Shown one piece after another: positions 29,101 to 37,248 of a stretch of 64,000 nucleotides of DNA (position 1 is its first letter; each line of letters opens with the position of its first letter). A program made the position numbers and the translations under genes. The stretch lies in NCBI GenBank assembly GCA_035548375.1, contig DASZTG010000071.1, positions 62,001-126,000 of the forward strand, given 5' to 3'. Below the pieces are notes generated by a model. It saw nothing but the letters and a program-made list of their open reading frames with translations. It was not told where the DNA came from and did not search any database. This DNA comes from JACQAP01 sp035548375. GTDB lineage: Bacteria; Pseudomonadota; Gammaproteobacteria; Burkholderiales; JACQAP01.

Positions 29101-29721
29101 ATGCTGAGAATCTGGGGACGCAACAACTCCATCAACGTGCAGAAGGCGTTGTGGTGTTGCGAGGAAATGGAATTGCCCTATGAGCGCGTCGATGCGGGCG
29201 GCAGCTTCGGCGTCGTCAACACCCAGCAGTATCGCAACCTCAATCCGAACGGGCTGGTGCCCACGATAGAGGACGACGGCTTCGTGCTCTACGAATCGAA
29301 CGCCGTCGTGCGCTATCTCGCCGCGAAGCACAGCGCCGGCAAGCTGTGGCCGGAGGACCTGAAGGTGCGCGCCGAGGCCGACAAGTGGATGGATTGGCAG
29401 AGCACGTCGTTCTGGCCGACGTTCCGTCCCCTGTTCTGGAATCTCGTGCGTACCGCACCCGACCAGCGCAACGCGGAAGAGATGGAAGAATCGCGCCTGA
29501 AGACCGCCGAGATCCTCGGCTATCTCGATGCGCACCTGAAAAATCGCGCCTTCATCGTCGGCGATGCATTGACCATGGGCGACATCCCGATTGGATGCGG
29601 CATCTGGCGCTGGTTCGGTTTGAACATCGAGCGCCCCGACCTGCCCAACCTGCAACGCTGGTTCGAAGCGTTGTCTACCCGGCCCGGCTACAAGAAGGTC
29701 GTCCTGCTGCCGCTAACCTGA
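29101..29721 (+). CDS. Glutathione S-transferase family protein
   Basis: A 206-residue two-domain GST. The N-terminal thioredoxin-like domain (1-80) contains IWGRNNSINVQKALWCCEE, the cis-proline block NGLVPTIEDD and the gamma-glutamyl-binding YESNAVVRYL; the C-terminal helical domain holds MGDIPIGCGIWRWF. The start ATG 29101 has GGGAGG just upstream. The substrate is unknown. It lies 37 bp after nudC and converges with a MarR gene. Confidence 0.88.
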   Translation: MLRIWGRNNSINVQKALWCCEEMELPYERVDAGGSFGVVNTQQYRNLNPNGLVPTIEDDGFVLYESNAVVRYLAAKHSAGKLWPEDLKVRAEADKWMDWQSTSFWPTFRPLFWNLVRTAPDQRNAEEMEESRLKTAEILGYLDAHLKNRAFIVGDALTMGDIPIGCGIWRWFGLNIERPDLPNLQRWFEALSTRPGYKKVVLLPLT

Positions 29722-29737
29722 GGCCGAAAGCCTCAGG
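29717..29737. other. Hairpin spanning two convergent stop codons
   Basis: CCTGAGGC-CGAAA-GCCTCAGG overlaps the last codons of the GST gene and of the MarR gene. There is no U-run on either side, so it may be a weak or factor-assisted bidirectional end rather than a classical terminator. Confidence 0.4.
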
Positions 29738-30197
29738 CTTCGTCGTCCGCGGGGCGAATCGCCGCCAGCATGCGCTCCAGCGGCTCGCGCAGCTGCGCTG
29801 CCTCCCGCTCCGTGATGTGATCCTCGAACAGTTCCTTGATGGCGGCCGCGTAGACAGGCCACATCTTTTTTCTCAATGCGCGGCCTTCCGCGGTGACGAC
29901 CGCGAAGGCGCCGCGCCTGTCTTCCTTGGAGCGCACGCGTTCGACCAGCCCGGCCTCTTCCAGCCTGTCGACCAGCCGCGTCAGGTTGCTGCGCGTGATT
30001 ACCGTCATGTCGGCGAGCTCGCTCATGCGCAGGCGCCGGTCTCCCGCGCGCTCCAGCGCCCACAGCACGTCGTACCACGCCAGTGACGGCAGTTGTGCCG
30101 CCGCTAGGCGCAGCTCGATCTGCTCGACCAGCACGGCGTGCGCGGTCAGGAACAGCGCCCAGGCCGAGCCCTTGCTGGATTCCAGGCTTTTCCCCAT
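29733..30197 (-). CDS. MarR-family transcriptional regulator
   Basis: A 154-residue winged-helix regulator. The DNA-recognition region is at about 57-100 (RMSELADMTVITRSNLTRLVDRLEEAGLVER) followed by the wing SKEDRRGAFAVVT. It diverges from the rhodanese and DoxX genes; two near-identical TTGCA-rich boxes lie in the 102-bp space between them, so it probably represses both itself and the rhodanese-DoxX pair. The inducing signal is unknown; sulfide, thiols or redox stress are reasonable guesses from the neighbours. Confidence 0.88.
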   Translation of the reverse strand: MGKSLESSKGSAWALFLTAHAVLVEQIELRLAAAQLPSLAWYDVLWALERAGDRRLRMSELADMTVITRSNLTRLVDRLEEAGLVERVRSKEDRRGAFAVVTAEGRALRKKMWPVYAAAIKELFEDHITEREAAQLREPLERMLAAIRPADDEA

Positions 30198-30222
30198 CGG
30201 TTTCTCCTTGCCGAAATATTAG

Positions 30223-30270
30223 TTGCATTTGCAATTACTGGCAAGTACTATGTCGTTGCAATTGCAATTA
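30223..30270. promoter_or_regulatory. Paired MarR operator boxes
   Basis: A 15-bp sequence, TTGCAWTTGCAATTA, occurs at 30223-30237 and again at 30256-30270 (14 of 15 identical), 33 bp apart centre to centre (about three helical turns). The second copy contains the perfect dyad TTGCAATTGCAA. AT-rich dyads between a MarR gene and its divergent target are typical operators. Confidence 0.65.
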
Positions 30271-30299
30271 TTGTGATGTCAACCGAAAAGGAGCCTGTC

Positions 30300-30647
30300 A
30301 TGAACCGCAGCATCAGTCGCGAAGAACTGAAATCGAAGCTTGCATCTGCCAATCGTCCCGTCGTCGTCGAAGCCTTGCCGGAAAAGTACTACGCGGCGAA
30401 GCACCTCCCCGGCGCCCGCCACCTGCCCCACGACCAGGTCGATGCGCTGGCATCGAGCGTGCTGCCGGACAAGGGCGCCGAGATCGTCGTCTATTGCGCG
30501 AACCGCCAGTGCCGGAACTCGCATGTCGCCGCGCACCGGTTGTCGGTGCTGGGCTATACGAACGTTTCGGTCTACGCGGGCGGCAAGCAGGAGTGGGAAG
30601 AAGCCGGCCTGCCTTTCGAATCGAATGCGCAACCCGTCATCGCCTGA
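30300..30647 (+). CDS. Rhodanese-like domain protein
   Basis: A 115-residue single rhodanese domain. The active-site loop is YCANRQCRNS, with Cys66 as the expected persulfide carrier and a second Cys71 in the loop; the N-terminal part has AAKHLPGARHLPHDQV, the CH2A-type motif. Start ATG 30300 (AAAGGAG upstream) is preferred over an ATG at 30276. It lies behind the MarR operator pair and 10 bp before the DoxX gene. Confidence 0.88.
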   Translation: MNRSISREELKSKLASANRPVVVEALPEKYYAAKHLPGARHLPHDQVDALASSVLPDKGAEIVVYCANRQCRNSHVAAHRLSVLGYTNVSVYAGGKQEWEEAGLPFESNAQPVIA

Positions 30648-30657
30648 GGAGATTGCC

Positions 30658-31086
30658 ATGAACGAGGCCATCGACCCACGCACCAAACCTTACGCAATCC
30701 TGCTGCTGCGCATTGCGTTGGGCGCAATGTGGATCTCGCACGCCATGCTGAAGATCTTCGTCTTCACGCTGCCGGGCACGGCAGCATTTTTCGAAGCGGC
30801 GGGATTGCCCGGCTTGCTGGTCTATCCGGTCGTCGCCGCCGAAATTGCGGGCGGCATCGCGATCGCGACGGGATTCCAGGGGCGTGTCGTCTCGGTGCTG
30901 CTGCTGCCAATCCTGCTGACCGCGGCTTGGGTGCATTTTCCGAACGGCTGGGTATTCAGCGCCAAAGGCGGCGGCTGGGAATATCCGGTTTTCCTGGCAG
31001 TCGCGAGCGTGGTCCACGCACTCGCCGGCGACGGAGCATGGTCGCTGAAGCTGCCGAGGTTACATTTTGCAAGGCTTGCGACCTGA
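30658..31086 (+). CDS. DoxX-family membrane protein
   Basis: A 142-residue protein with four predicted transmembrane helices (about 14-34, 50-72, 75-93, 108-128) and the DoxX-type opening LLLRIALGAMWISHAMLK and GLLVYPVVAAEIAGGIAIATG. DoxX proteins are linked to redox and thiosulfate or sulfur functions, but this one has no proven activity. It is co-directional with the rhodanese gene and probably under the same MarR control. The ATG at 30658 has GAGGAG just upstream. Confidence 0.85.
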   Translation: MNEAIDPRTKPYAILLLRIALGAMWISHAMLKIFVFTLPGTAAFFEAAGLPGLLVYPVVAAEIAGGIAIATGFQGRVVSVLLLPILLTAAWVHFPNGWVFSAKGGGWEYPVFLAVASVVHALAGDGAWSLKLPRLHFARLAT

Positions 31087-31159
31087 GCAGCCTCCAGGGA
31101 ACCAGTAGAATGCGGGGCCATGCGGCGGATCGGGCAAACCGGTTCGCCGCGCCGACTCG

Positions 31160-32059
31160 ATGGGTTCTCGCATGCATTCGTTGAAAAAAATCATTGCCTC
31201 TCTCGCGGCCGCCGTTGCAATCGCAAGCCCGGGCGCGTTTGCACAATCGCGATTCGTCAATCTCGGCCATGTCGACCTGTCGATCTATGAAGTCACCGCG
31301 GCCGTCGTCCAGAACGTGCTCGAACGCCTGCGCTACAACGTCGCGGTGAAGAAAGGCAGCCACGTCGAAATGTATCCGCTGCTGGAGAAGGGCGAAATCG
31401 ACGTGTTCGTCGCCGCCTGGTTGCCGGGCGCGCACGCCGCTTACTGGGAGCAGGTGAAGGACAGGGCCGTGATCGCAACGACGTTGTACGAGGACGCGCG
31501 CCTGTTCTGGGCGGTGCCGGATTATGTGCCCGCCTCGGAAGTCCGCAGCGTCGAGGACCTGCGCAAGCCGTCGGTCAGCGCAAAAATGCAGAAGGAGATC
31601 CGCGGCACGCGACCGGACTCCGGCCTCGTGATCGGGTCGAAAAAAGTCATGGAGGAGTACAAGCTGGCGGACGACGGCTACCAGCTCGCGACCGGCTCCG
31701 CCGCCGAGTGGAGCGCGAACTTCGACAGGAACATCGCCGCACGAAACTGGTTTGTCATGCCGCTCTACCAGCCGAACTATCTCAATCGCGTCGCGAAAAT
31801 GCGCGTTCTGGAAGAGCCGAAGCAGTTGCTCGGCGGCGCCGACAAGGCCTACCTGGTGCTGAGCAAGGATTTCTATGCGACGCTGGACAAGCACACGTGG
31901 AAGACCCTGCAGCGCATGGCGCTGTCGAACAAGGCCGTCACGGAAATGGATTACCTGGTCAACGTGAAGAAGCTGGACGCGCAATACGCCGCGCGCAACT
32001 GGATGGCGGCGCACCCGGATACGGTGAATTACTGGCTGCAGCCCGACAGCGAGGAATGA
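31160..32059 (+). CDS. Glycine betaine/choline-type ABC substrate-binding protein (OpuAC/ProX family)
   Basis: A 299-residue exported protein: signal peptide 1-28 ending in PGAFA|QS, then an OpuAC domain (NLGHVDLSIYEVTAAVVQNVLE; GEIDVFVAAWLPGAHAAYWEQ; MPLYQPNYLNRV). Family members bind quaternary ammonium compounds through aromatic cages, and tryptophans and tyrosines are frequent here. No permease or ATPase gene is adjacent, so it is an orphan receptor. ATG 31172 (MHSLKKII) is an equally good start; neither has a clear Shine-Dalgarno. It converges with the GMC gene across a bidirectional terminator. Confidence 0.85.
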   Translation: MGSRMHSLKKIIASLAAAVAIASPGAFAQSRFVNLGHVDLSIYEVTAAVVQNVLERLRYNVAVKKGSHVEMYPLLEKGEIDVFVAAWLPGAHAAYWEQVKDRAVIATTLYEDARLFWAVPDYVPASEVRSVEDLRKPSVSAKMQKEIRGTRPDSGLVIGSKKVMEEYKLADDGYQLATGSAAEWSANFDRNIAARNWFVMPLYQPNYLNRVAKMRVLEEPKQLLGGADKAYLVLSKDFYATLDKHTWKTLQRMALSNKAVTEMDYLVNVKKLDAQYAARNWMAAHPDTVNYWLQPDSEE

Positions 32060-32070
32060 TCGGGAAGGCC

Positions 32071-32109
32071 AAAAAAAGCGGGGCGCAACAGCGCCCCGCT
32101 TTCATTTTG
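32071..32109. terminator. Bidirectional terminator
   Basis: AGCGGGGCGC-AACA-GCGCCCCGCT (10 bp) is flanked by seven A on the left and TTTCATTTT on the right, so it can stop the binding-protein transcript (+) and the GMC operon (-). Confidence 0.92.
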
Positions 32110-32120
32110 CGGCCGGTTTC

Positions 32121-33677
32121 TCAGATATTGCGCTGGCTCATCTGGGCCGCAATATAGCCGGCCTGTCGGATCGCGAGCGCCACGATCGTCAGGGTCGGAT
32201 TCTCCGCCGCACTGGTGGTGAACTGGCTGCCGTCGGAGATGAACAGGTTCTTCACGTCGTGGGTTTGCCCGAAGCCGTTGCAAACGCCATCGCGCGCCTT
32301 TTCGCTTTGCCTGCAGGTGCCCATGTTGTGCGTCGACGGGAAGGGCATGCGCGCATAGACCTTGGTCGCGCCGGCAGCCTCGTACAATGCCGTCGATTGC
32401 TTCCACGCGTGATCGCGCATCGCCGTGTCGTTCGGATGATCCTTGTAGTGCACGTGCGCGACCGGCATGCCGTTCTTGTCCTTCTGCTTCGTGCTGAGCG
32501 TGACGCGGTTGCTTTCCTGCGGCAGGTCCTCGCCCACGATCCACAAGCCGGCGCCGTTGCGGTACTTCTCGATGTCCTGCGCGTACTCCCGTCCCCAGCC
32601 GCCGGGTTTCGCATACGTCGGGAAACCCGGAAATCCGAACGCGGGAATGGTCTCGAGTTCGTAGCCGCCGGCGAATCCGCGGCTGGGCTTGTGCACCGAT
32701 TCGTCCTTGATGATGCCGGCCATTTGCGTGCCCCGGTGCATCGACACTTCGCCGGGCATGATTGCGTACACCGCGCCCGTCATGTGGGCCATGTAGTTGC
32801 GACCGACCTGGCCGGAGGAATTCGCGAGCCCGGCACCGAACTTCGACGACGCGGAGTTCAGCAGCAGGCGCGGCGTCTCGATCGAATTGCCGGCGACGCA
32901 GACGATGCGGGCTTTTTGCTCCTGCATGTTGCCGTCCTTGTCGACGTACACCACTCCCGTCACCTTGCCGCCGGCATCGTGGTTGATTTTCACGACCATG
33001 GACTCGGGACGGATCTCGTAATTGCCCGTGGCCTCGGCCTTCGGCACCTCCGTGTAGAGCGTGGACCACTTGGCGCCGATCGCGCAGCCGCTCATGCAAA
33101 AGCCGATCTGGCGGCACTTCGGGCGGCCGTCGTATTCCTCCGAGTTCATCGACATGTTGCCGGTATGCACTTCCGAATAGCCGATCTTGCGCGCGCCGTA
33201 TTCCAGCACCTTGAAGTTGTTGTTGCCCGGCAGCCGCGGTCGCCCGCCGGTGCCGCTCGTGCCCATCTTGTTCTCGGCCAGCTCGTAGAAAGGCGCGAGC
33301 TCGTCGTAGCCGATCGGCCAGTCGAGCAGGTTCGCGCCCGCGATGCCGCCGTAGGTGGCGCGCGCCTTGAACTCGTGCGGCTGCAGACGCAGCGACGCGC
33401 CGGCCCAATGCACCGTCGTGCCGCCGACGGTCTTGCAGATCCAGGCGGGGAAACCGGCCGGCAGTTGGCCGGCGCCTTCGCGCGGATCCAGCCAGGAGAG
33501 CTTCATGAACATTTCGCCGACGTCGTTCTTGATGTCGGCCAGCGTCAGCCGCGGCCCCGCCTCCAGACAGACGACTTTGATGCCTATCTGCGCAAGCTCG
33601 TTGCCGAGCGTGCCGCCGCCCGCGCCCGAGCCGATGATGACGACGACGGACGCGTCGTCCTTGTCGAACATTGCCAT
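32121..33677 (-). CDS. GMC-family FAD-dependent oxidoreductase
   Basis: A 518-residue glucose-methanol-choline oxidoreductase. The FAD-binding motif VVIIGSGAGGGTLGNELA is at about 11-28, with GTTVHWAGASLR and GNSIETPRLLLNSA in the middle and the C-terminal catalytic region PSTHNMGTCR and ISDGSQFTTSAAENP. It lacks its own export signal but follows, by 10 bp, a small Tat-signal protein of the gluconate 2-dehydrogenase subunit 3 family, as in periplasmic sugar or alcohol dehydrogenases. The usual cytochrome c subunit is not present. The ATG at 33677 has GAGGAGG upstream; the upstream frame is not coding. Substrate unknown. Confidence 0.9.
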   Translation of the reverse strand: MAMFDKDDASVVVIIGSGAGGGTLGNELAQIGIKVVCLEAGPRLTLADIKNDVGEMFMKLSWLDPREGAGQLPAGFPAWICKTVGGTTVHWAGASLRLQPHEFKARATYGGIAGANLLDWPIGYDELAPFYELAENKMGTSGTGGRPRLPGNNNFKVLEYGARKIGYSEVHTGNMSMNSEEYDGRPKCRQIGFCMSGCAIGAKWSTLYTEVPKAEATGNYEIRPESMVVKINHDAGGKVTGVVYVDKDGNMQEQKARIVCVAGNSIETPRLLLNSASSKFGAGLANSSGQVGRNYMAHMTGAVYAIMPGEVSMHRGTQMAGIIKDESVHKPSRGFAGGYELETIPAFGFPGFPTYAKPGGWGREYAQDIEKYRNGAGLWIVGEDLPQESNRVTLSTKQKDKNGMPVAHVHYKDHPNDTAMRDHAWKQSTALYEAAGATKVYARMPFPSTHNMGTCRQSEKARDGVCNGFGQTHDVKNLFISDGSQFTTSAAENPTLTIVALAIRQAGYIAAQMSQRNI

Positions 33678-33687
33678 GGTGTCCTCC

Positions 33688-34215
33688 TCAGGATTTGGGC
33701 AGCCAGCTGATATCGTCGAAGCCGCGCTCGAGGTAGCCGCCGTATTCCACGGAGGAGCCTTCGTAGCCGAACATCTTCCAGATCGCGGGATTGCCGTACA
33801 GGTTGTTGAGGGTTTCGCCGTAGGCCAGCGCGAAGAAATCGGACTTCTCCATGGTCTTGAGCACGTTCGTGCGCGCCGATTCCGGGGCATCGGCAAAAGC
33901 GCCGCCGAGCGCGGCGTTGAGCTTGCGCACACCTTGCCTGACCAGCTCGCGCGTCTTCGCGTCGTCGGCGCTCTTGGCGTCGATCGCCGCGACAACGTTC
34001 ATGTAGTACCCGTCTTCGATGCTGTCGTGCGGGAACAGCGTACGAGATACCGCCAGCAGCGTCTTCGCTTCTTCGTCCGACAATACCTTGAGATCGCCCG
34101 CGAAAACCGGCCTGGCGAACGGCGCCAGCCCGGTGCCCAGCACGAGCGACAGGAACAACGCTTCGCCGCCGAGCTTGAGGAATTGCCTTCGGGTCACTTC
34201 GAAATCGTCCTGCAT
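33688..34215 (-). CDS. Gluconate 2-dehydrogenase subunit 3-family protein (Tat-exported)
   Basis: A 175-residue small subunit. The twin-arginine motif TRRQFLK lies at 8-14, followed by a hydrophobic core (ALFLSLVLGTGLAPFA) and a likely cleavage after VFAG. The mature part is mostly helical, with LLAVSRTLFPHDS typical of the family. Partners of this kind carry the folded GMC flavoprotein through the Tat system. First gene of a two-gene operon with the GMC oxidoreductase. Confidence 0.88.
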   Translation of the reverse strand: MQDDFEVTRRQFLKLGGEALFLSLVLGTGLAPFARPVFAGDLKVLSDEEAKTLLAVSRTLFPHDSIEDGYYMNVVAAIDAKSADDAKTRELVRQGVRKLNAALGGAFADAPESARTNVLKTMEKSDFFALAYGETLNNLYGNPAIWKMFGYEGSSVEYGGYLERGFDDISWLPKS

Positions 34216-34301
34216 GTTTCCTCCCGATAGATTTGATGGTTGGAAAAATGGAACGTGGATGCGCCCCGGCGAGACCTGGCTTGCAGGGCAGCCCCGCCAT
34301 C

Positions 34302-34329
34302 GTTATAGGCCGGTGCACGCGAATAGCAA
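34302..34329 (-). promoter_or_regulatory. Candidate promoter of the GMC operon
   Basis: Minus-strand TTGCTA (34329-34324), 16-nt spacer, TATAAC (34307-34302), about 85 bp before the small-subunit start. It is the best sigma-70 match in the 177-bp gap between this operon and the CoA-transferase gene. Confidence 0.5.
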
Positions 34330-34392
34330 TGCGCGCCGCAGCAAACCGGCAGTCAGAAACGATTCGGGAAGAATTCCGGCGGGATGCCGGCG

Positions 34393-35562
34393 TCAGATCA
34401 CGCGAGCGGCGCGGAAACGCTCGATGTCAGCGCTCGCATACCCCGCTTCACCGAGGATCTCGTCGGTGTGCTGTCCCGCCTCGGGCGCGGCGCGCTCAAC
34501 CTGGAATTCGTACTCGCTCATTTTCAGCGGCGGGGCGAATTGCAGGACGCCGTCGTCGCGCGCAACCATCTCGCGGGCAACGACCTGCGGATCCTCGAAA
34601 CTTTCCTGCAGGCTCAAGACCGGCGTCACGCAGCAATCCTCATTGGCGAATTTGCTTGTCCAGTAGGCTTGCGGTTGCGCGGCGAAGATCGCGGCAGTCT
34701 GCTCCCTGCCCCACTTCGCATCGCGCGTGCGTTTCTCCCAATGGCAGGCCTTCAGGTCCGGTCGTTCGAGCACATCGCAAACGCGCTCCCAGAATTTCCA
34801 TTCCAGTGCGCCCACCGCCATGTGCCGGTCGTCGGATGTTCGATAAACGGAGTAGCACGGCTCGCGACCCGACAGGAAATCCGCGCCTCGCGGAAGCGCC
34901 TTGCCGGTGTTTGCCACCGCGGCGAGCGCCTGCAGGTTATGCACGAGCACGCCTTCGGTCATGGACACGTCGACGTAGCGGCCTGCGCCGCTGCGCTGCG
35001 CATCGACCAACGCAGCCAAAATGCCCATCGCCGGCACGACAGCGCCGCCGAGAATGTCTGCGATTTGCAGGTTCGGGATCGCCGGATCGCCGCCTTCGAT
35101 GCCGACCTGGTCGACCAGCCCCGCATAGCCGCAGTAGTTGACGTCATGTCCCGCAATATCGCGATAAGGCCCGGTCTGGCCATACCCGGAGATTGCGCAG
35201 TAGACGATGCGCGGATTGATGTTGCGGCAGGCTTCATAGCCGATGCCTAGCCGGTCGACCACGCCGGGGCGGAAGCCTTCCACCACCGCGTGTGCATCGC
35301 GCACCAGGCGCAGGAAGATGTCGACGCCTGCGCGCTGCTTCAGGTCCAGGCGCATCGCGCGCTTGTTGCGGTTGATCGCAGCAAAAACCGGCGCGGTCTT
35401 GCCGGGCGGCGCGCCGAGCGTGCGCGCGTAGTCGCCGGCGCCGGTATCTTCGATCTTGATCACATCGGCGCCGAAATCCGCCAGATGCAAGGTGCATACC
35501 GGACCGGGCAGCAACCTGGTCAAGTCGAGCACGCGAATCCCGGAAAGCGGTTTTGCGCGCAT
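34393..35562 (-). CDS. CaiB/BaiF family III CoA-transferase
   Basis: A 389-residue family III CoA-transferase: GIRVLDLTRLLPGPVCTLHLADFGADVIKIE at the N-terminus, the catalytic aspartate in YRDIAGHDVNYCGYAG, and GRYVDVSMTEGVLVH. It moves CoA between carboxylic acids. It is the last gene of the liu operon, so a branched-chain or short acyl acid such as isovalerate is a plausible acceptor. The ATG at 35562 (MRAKPLSG) fits the family start; the next gene upstream ends 5 bp before it. Confidence 0.9.
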   Translation of the reverse strand: MRAKPLSGIRVLDLTRLLPGPVCTLHLADFGADVIKIEDTGAGDYARTLGAPPGKTAPVFAAINRNKRAMRLDLKQRAGVDIFLRLVRDAHAVVEGFRPGVVDRLGIGYEACRNINPRIVYCAISGYGQTGPYRDIAGHDVNYCGYAGLVDQVGIEGGDPAIPNLQIADILGGAVVPAMGILAALVDAQRSGAGRYVDVSMTEGVLVHNLQALAAVANTGKALPRGADFLSGREPCYSVYRTSDDRHMAVGALEWKFWERVCDVLERPDLKACHWEKRTRDAKWGREQTAAIFAAQPQAYWTSKFANEDCCVTPVLSLQESFEDPQVVAREMVARDDGVLQFAPPLKMSEYEFQVERAAPEAGQHTDEILGEAGYASADIERFRAARVI

Positions 35563-35567
35563 CGCTT

Positions 35568-36140
35568 TCAGCCCGCGACTTTCTTCGCGCCGCCGGTGTA
35601 GTACTCCGGATATCGCTTCGCGACGACGGGCCCGTCCGCCGCCCACGCATGACAGGAATCCAGCAGTCCCGGACGCTTGCGCACGCCCTGCTCGCGTTCA
35701 CGGCGCGAGCGCAGCGGATACACGGTCTGGAATGCGGTGGTCGCGATAGGGCCGAGTAGTTCGACCAGGTGCGTGCAGCCTTTGGTGCCGCCCAGCAGCT
35801 CGCGCGTCTTCTGCGTCCAGCCCGCCTTGATCGCGAGGCCCTTGAGCGCCTGGAAATTCGGCGTGATGTCGCCGCACATGTTGTACGGACCCCATACCGT
35901 CTTCGCTTCAACGCCGACGACATTGAGATCGTCGTCGACCGTCAACCGCAGCCACATCTCGTGCAGCGGCTGCCCCGCCGGCGTTGGGCCGCGGTCCAGG
36001 TCGCTCAGGTCATAGCTCTTGATATCGACCAGGTGGCCTTCGATGTCCCACAAACCATCGTCGCGGCGGTAGCCGGTGCATTCGATGCGACGACGATGCA
36101 TCATTTGCCGCGCAGCGGGCGGTGTCAATCCAGTGTTCAA
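35568..36140 (-). CDS. DUF2889 protein
   Basis: A 190-residue protein of the DUF2889 family, recognised by RRIECTGYRRDDGLWDIEGHLVDIKSY, the PLHEMWLRLTVDDDLNV block and GCTHLVELLGPIATTAFQT. It contains conserved Cys and His residues that could bind a metal, but no function is established. It overlaps the DUF1289 gene by four bases (ATGA) inside the liu operon, so a role in acyl-CoA or organic-acid degradation is inferred from position. Confidence 0.82.
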   Translation of the reverse strand: MNTGLTPPAARQMMHRRRIECTGYRRDDGLWDIEGHLVDIKSYDLSDLDRGPTPAGQPLHEMWLRLTVDDDLNVVGVEAKTVWGPYNMCGDITPNFQALKGLAIKAGWTQKTRELLGGTKGCTHLVELLGPIATTAFQTVYPLRSRREREQGVRKRPGLLDSCHAWAADGPVVAKRYPEYYTGGAKKVAG

Positions 36141-36331
36141 CGTGAAGCTCCTGTCCGGCGGCGCTGTTCGAGCTGGTCGAGCACCGCGCGTTTTTCCGCC
36201 GGCGTGAAATCCAGCCAGCCGGCGATTTCAGCGATCGTGCGCATGCATCCGCGGCACAATCCATTGTAGGGATTCATCTGACAGACGTTCACGCAGGGCG
36301 ACGGCACGTCCTTCGGCGCTGCGTCGTTCAT
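36137..36331 (-). CDS. DUF1289 small cysteine-rich protein
   Basis: A 64-residue protein with four cysteines (Cys13, Cys17, Cys26, Cys29) in PCVNVCQMNPYNGLCRGC, followed by RTIAEIAGWLDFTPAEKRAVLDQL, the full DUF1289 pattern; a small metal-binding fold is likely. Its ATG overlaps the liuE stop and its stop overlaps the DUF2889 start, each by four bases, so it is translationally coupled in the liu operon. Confidence 0.85.
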   Translation of the reverse strand: MNDAAPKDVPSPCVNVCQMNPYNGLCRGCMRTIAEIAGWLDFTPAEKRAVLDQLEQRRRTGASR

Positions 36332-37248
36332 GCAGCGGCTTTTGTTCGTTTCACTGTCAGCGCCCTTCCTGCGCGCGACACGGTCTGGCGGCCGAGATGG
36401 CCGCAAATGAACTCTGCCGCGTCGAGCAGCTTGTCCATGTCGATGCCTGTGGCGATGCCGAGGCCGTTCAGCATGTACAGGACATCCTCGGTAGCGACGT
36501 TGCCGGTGGCGCCTTTCGCGTAGGGACAGCCTCCCAGGCCGGCGACCGATGCGTCGAATGTCGCCACGCCTTGTTCCATCACCGCGAGGATGTTGGCGAC
36601 GGCCTGCCCATATGTGTCGTGGAAATGGCCCGCAAGCAGGTTGACCGGCACATGCCGGGACGTCGCGTCGATCAGGCGCTGCGCGCTGGCCGGCGTGCCG
36701 GTGCCGATGGTGTCGCCGAGCGAGACCTCGTAGCAGCCCATTTCGAGAAGCTGGCGCGCGATGTCCGCGACCACCTGCGGCTTCACCTCGCCTTCGTACG
36801 GACAGCCGAGCACGACCGAGATGTAGCCTCGCACGCGCAGCCCGGCGGCGAGCGCGGCATCGCAGACTTCCTTCTGGCGCTTCATGGAATCGGCAATGCT
36901 GCAGTTGGTGTTGCGCTGGGAGAAGGCTTCGGTTGCCGCGGCGAAACCGGCAATCTCCTTCGCGCCCGCGGCAATCGCCGCTTCCAGGCCCTTGAGATTC
37001 GGCACCAGCACCGGATAGTCGACACCCGGCTTGCGCCGGATGCGCGCCATGACCTCGGCGGTATCGGCCATCTGCGGCACCCATTTCGGCGACACGAAGC
37101 TGCCCGCCTCGACGGCGGGCAAACCCGCTTCGGTCAGCCTGTCGACGAGCTCGACCTTGACCTGCGTGGGCACCATGGCCCCTTTCTCGTTCTGCAGGCC
37201 GTCGCGCGGCCCGACGTCGACGATCCTGACTCGTGACGGGTACTTCAT
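36328..37248 (-). CDS. liuE: Hydroxymethylglutaryl-CoA lyase
   Basis: A 306-residue TIM-barrel enzyme that splits HMG-CoA into acetoacetate and acetyl-CoA, the last step specific to leucine degradation. Visible motifs: VDVGPRDGLQNEK (metal and substrate site), SLGDTIGTGTPA, HFHDTYGQAVAN (metal-ligand His), and the signature VAGLGGCPYAKGATGNVATED with the catalytic cysteine. Four-base overlaps link it to liuD upstream and DUF1289 downstream. Confidence 0.96.
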   Translation of the reverse strand: MKYPSRVRIVDVGPRDGLQNEKGAMVPTQVKVELVDRLTEAGLPAVEAGSFVSPKWVPQMADTAEVMARIRRKPGVDYPVLVPNLKGLEAAIAAGAKEIAGFAAATEAFSQRNTNCSIADSMKRQKEVCDAALAAGLRVRGYISVVLGCPYEGEVKPQVVADIARQLLEMGCYEVSLGDTIGTGTPASAQRLIDATSRHVPVNLLAGHFHDTYGQAVANILAVMEQGVATFDASVAGLGGCPYAKGATGNVATEDVLYMLNGLGIATGIDMDKLLDAAEFICGHLGRQTVSRAGRALTVKRTKAAA

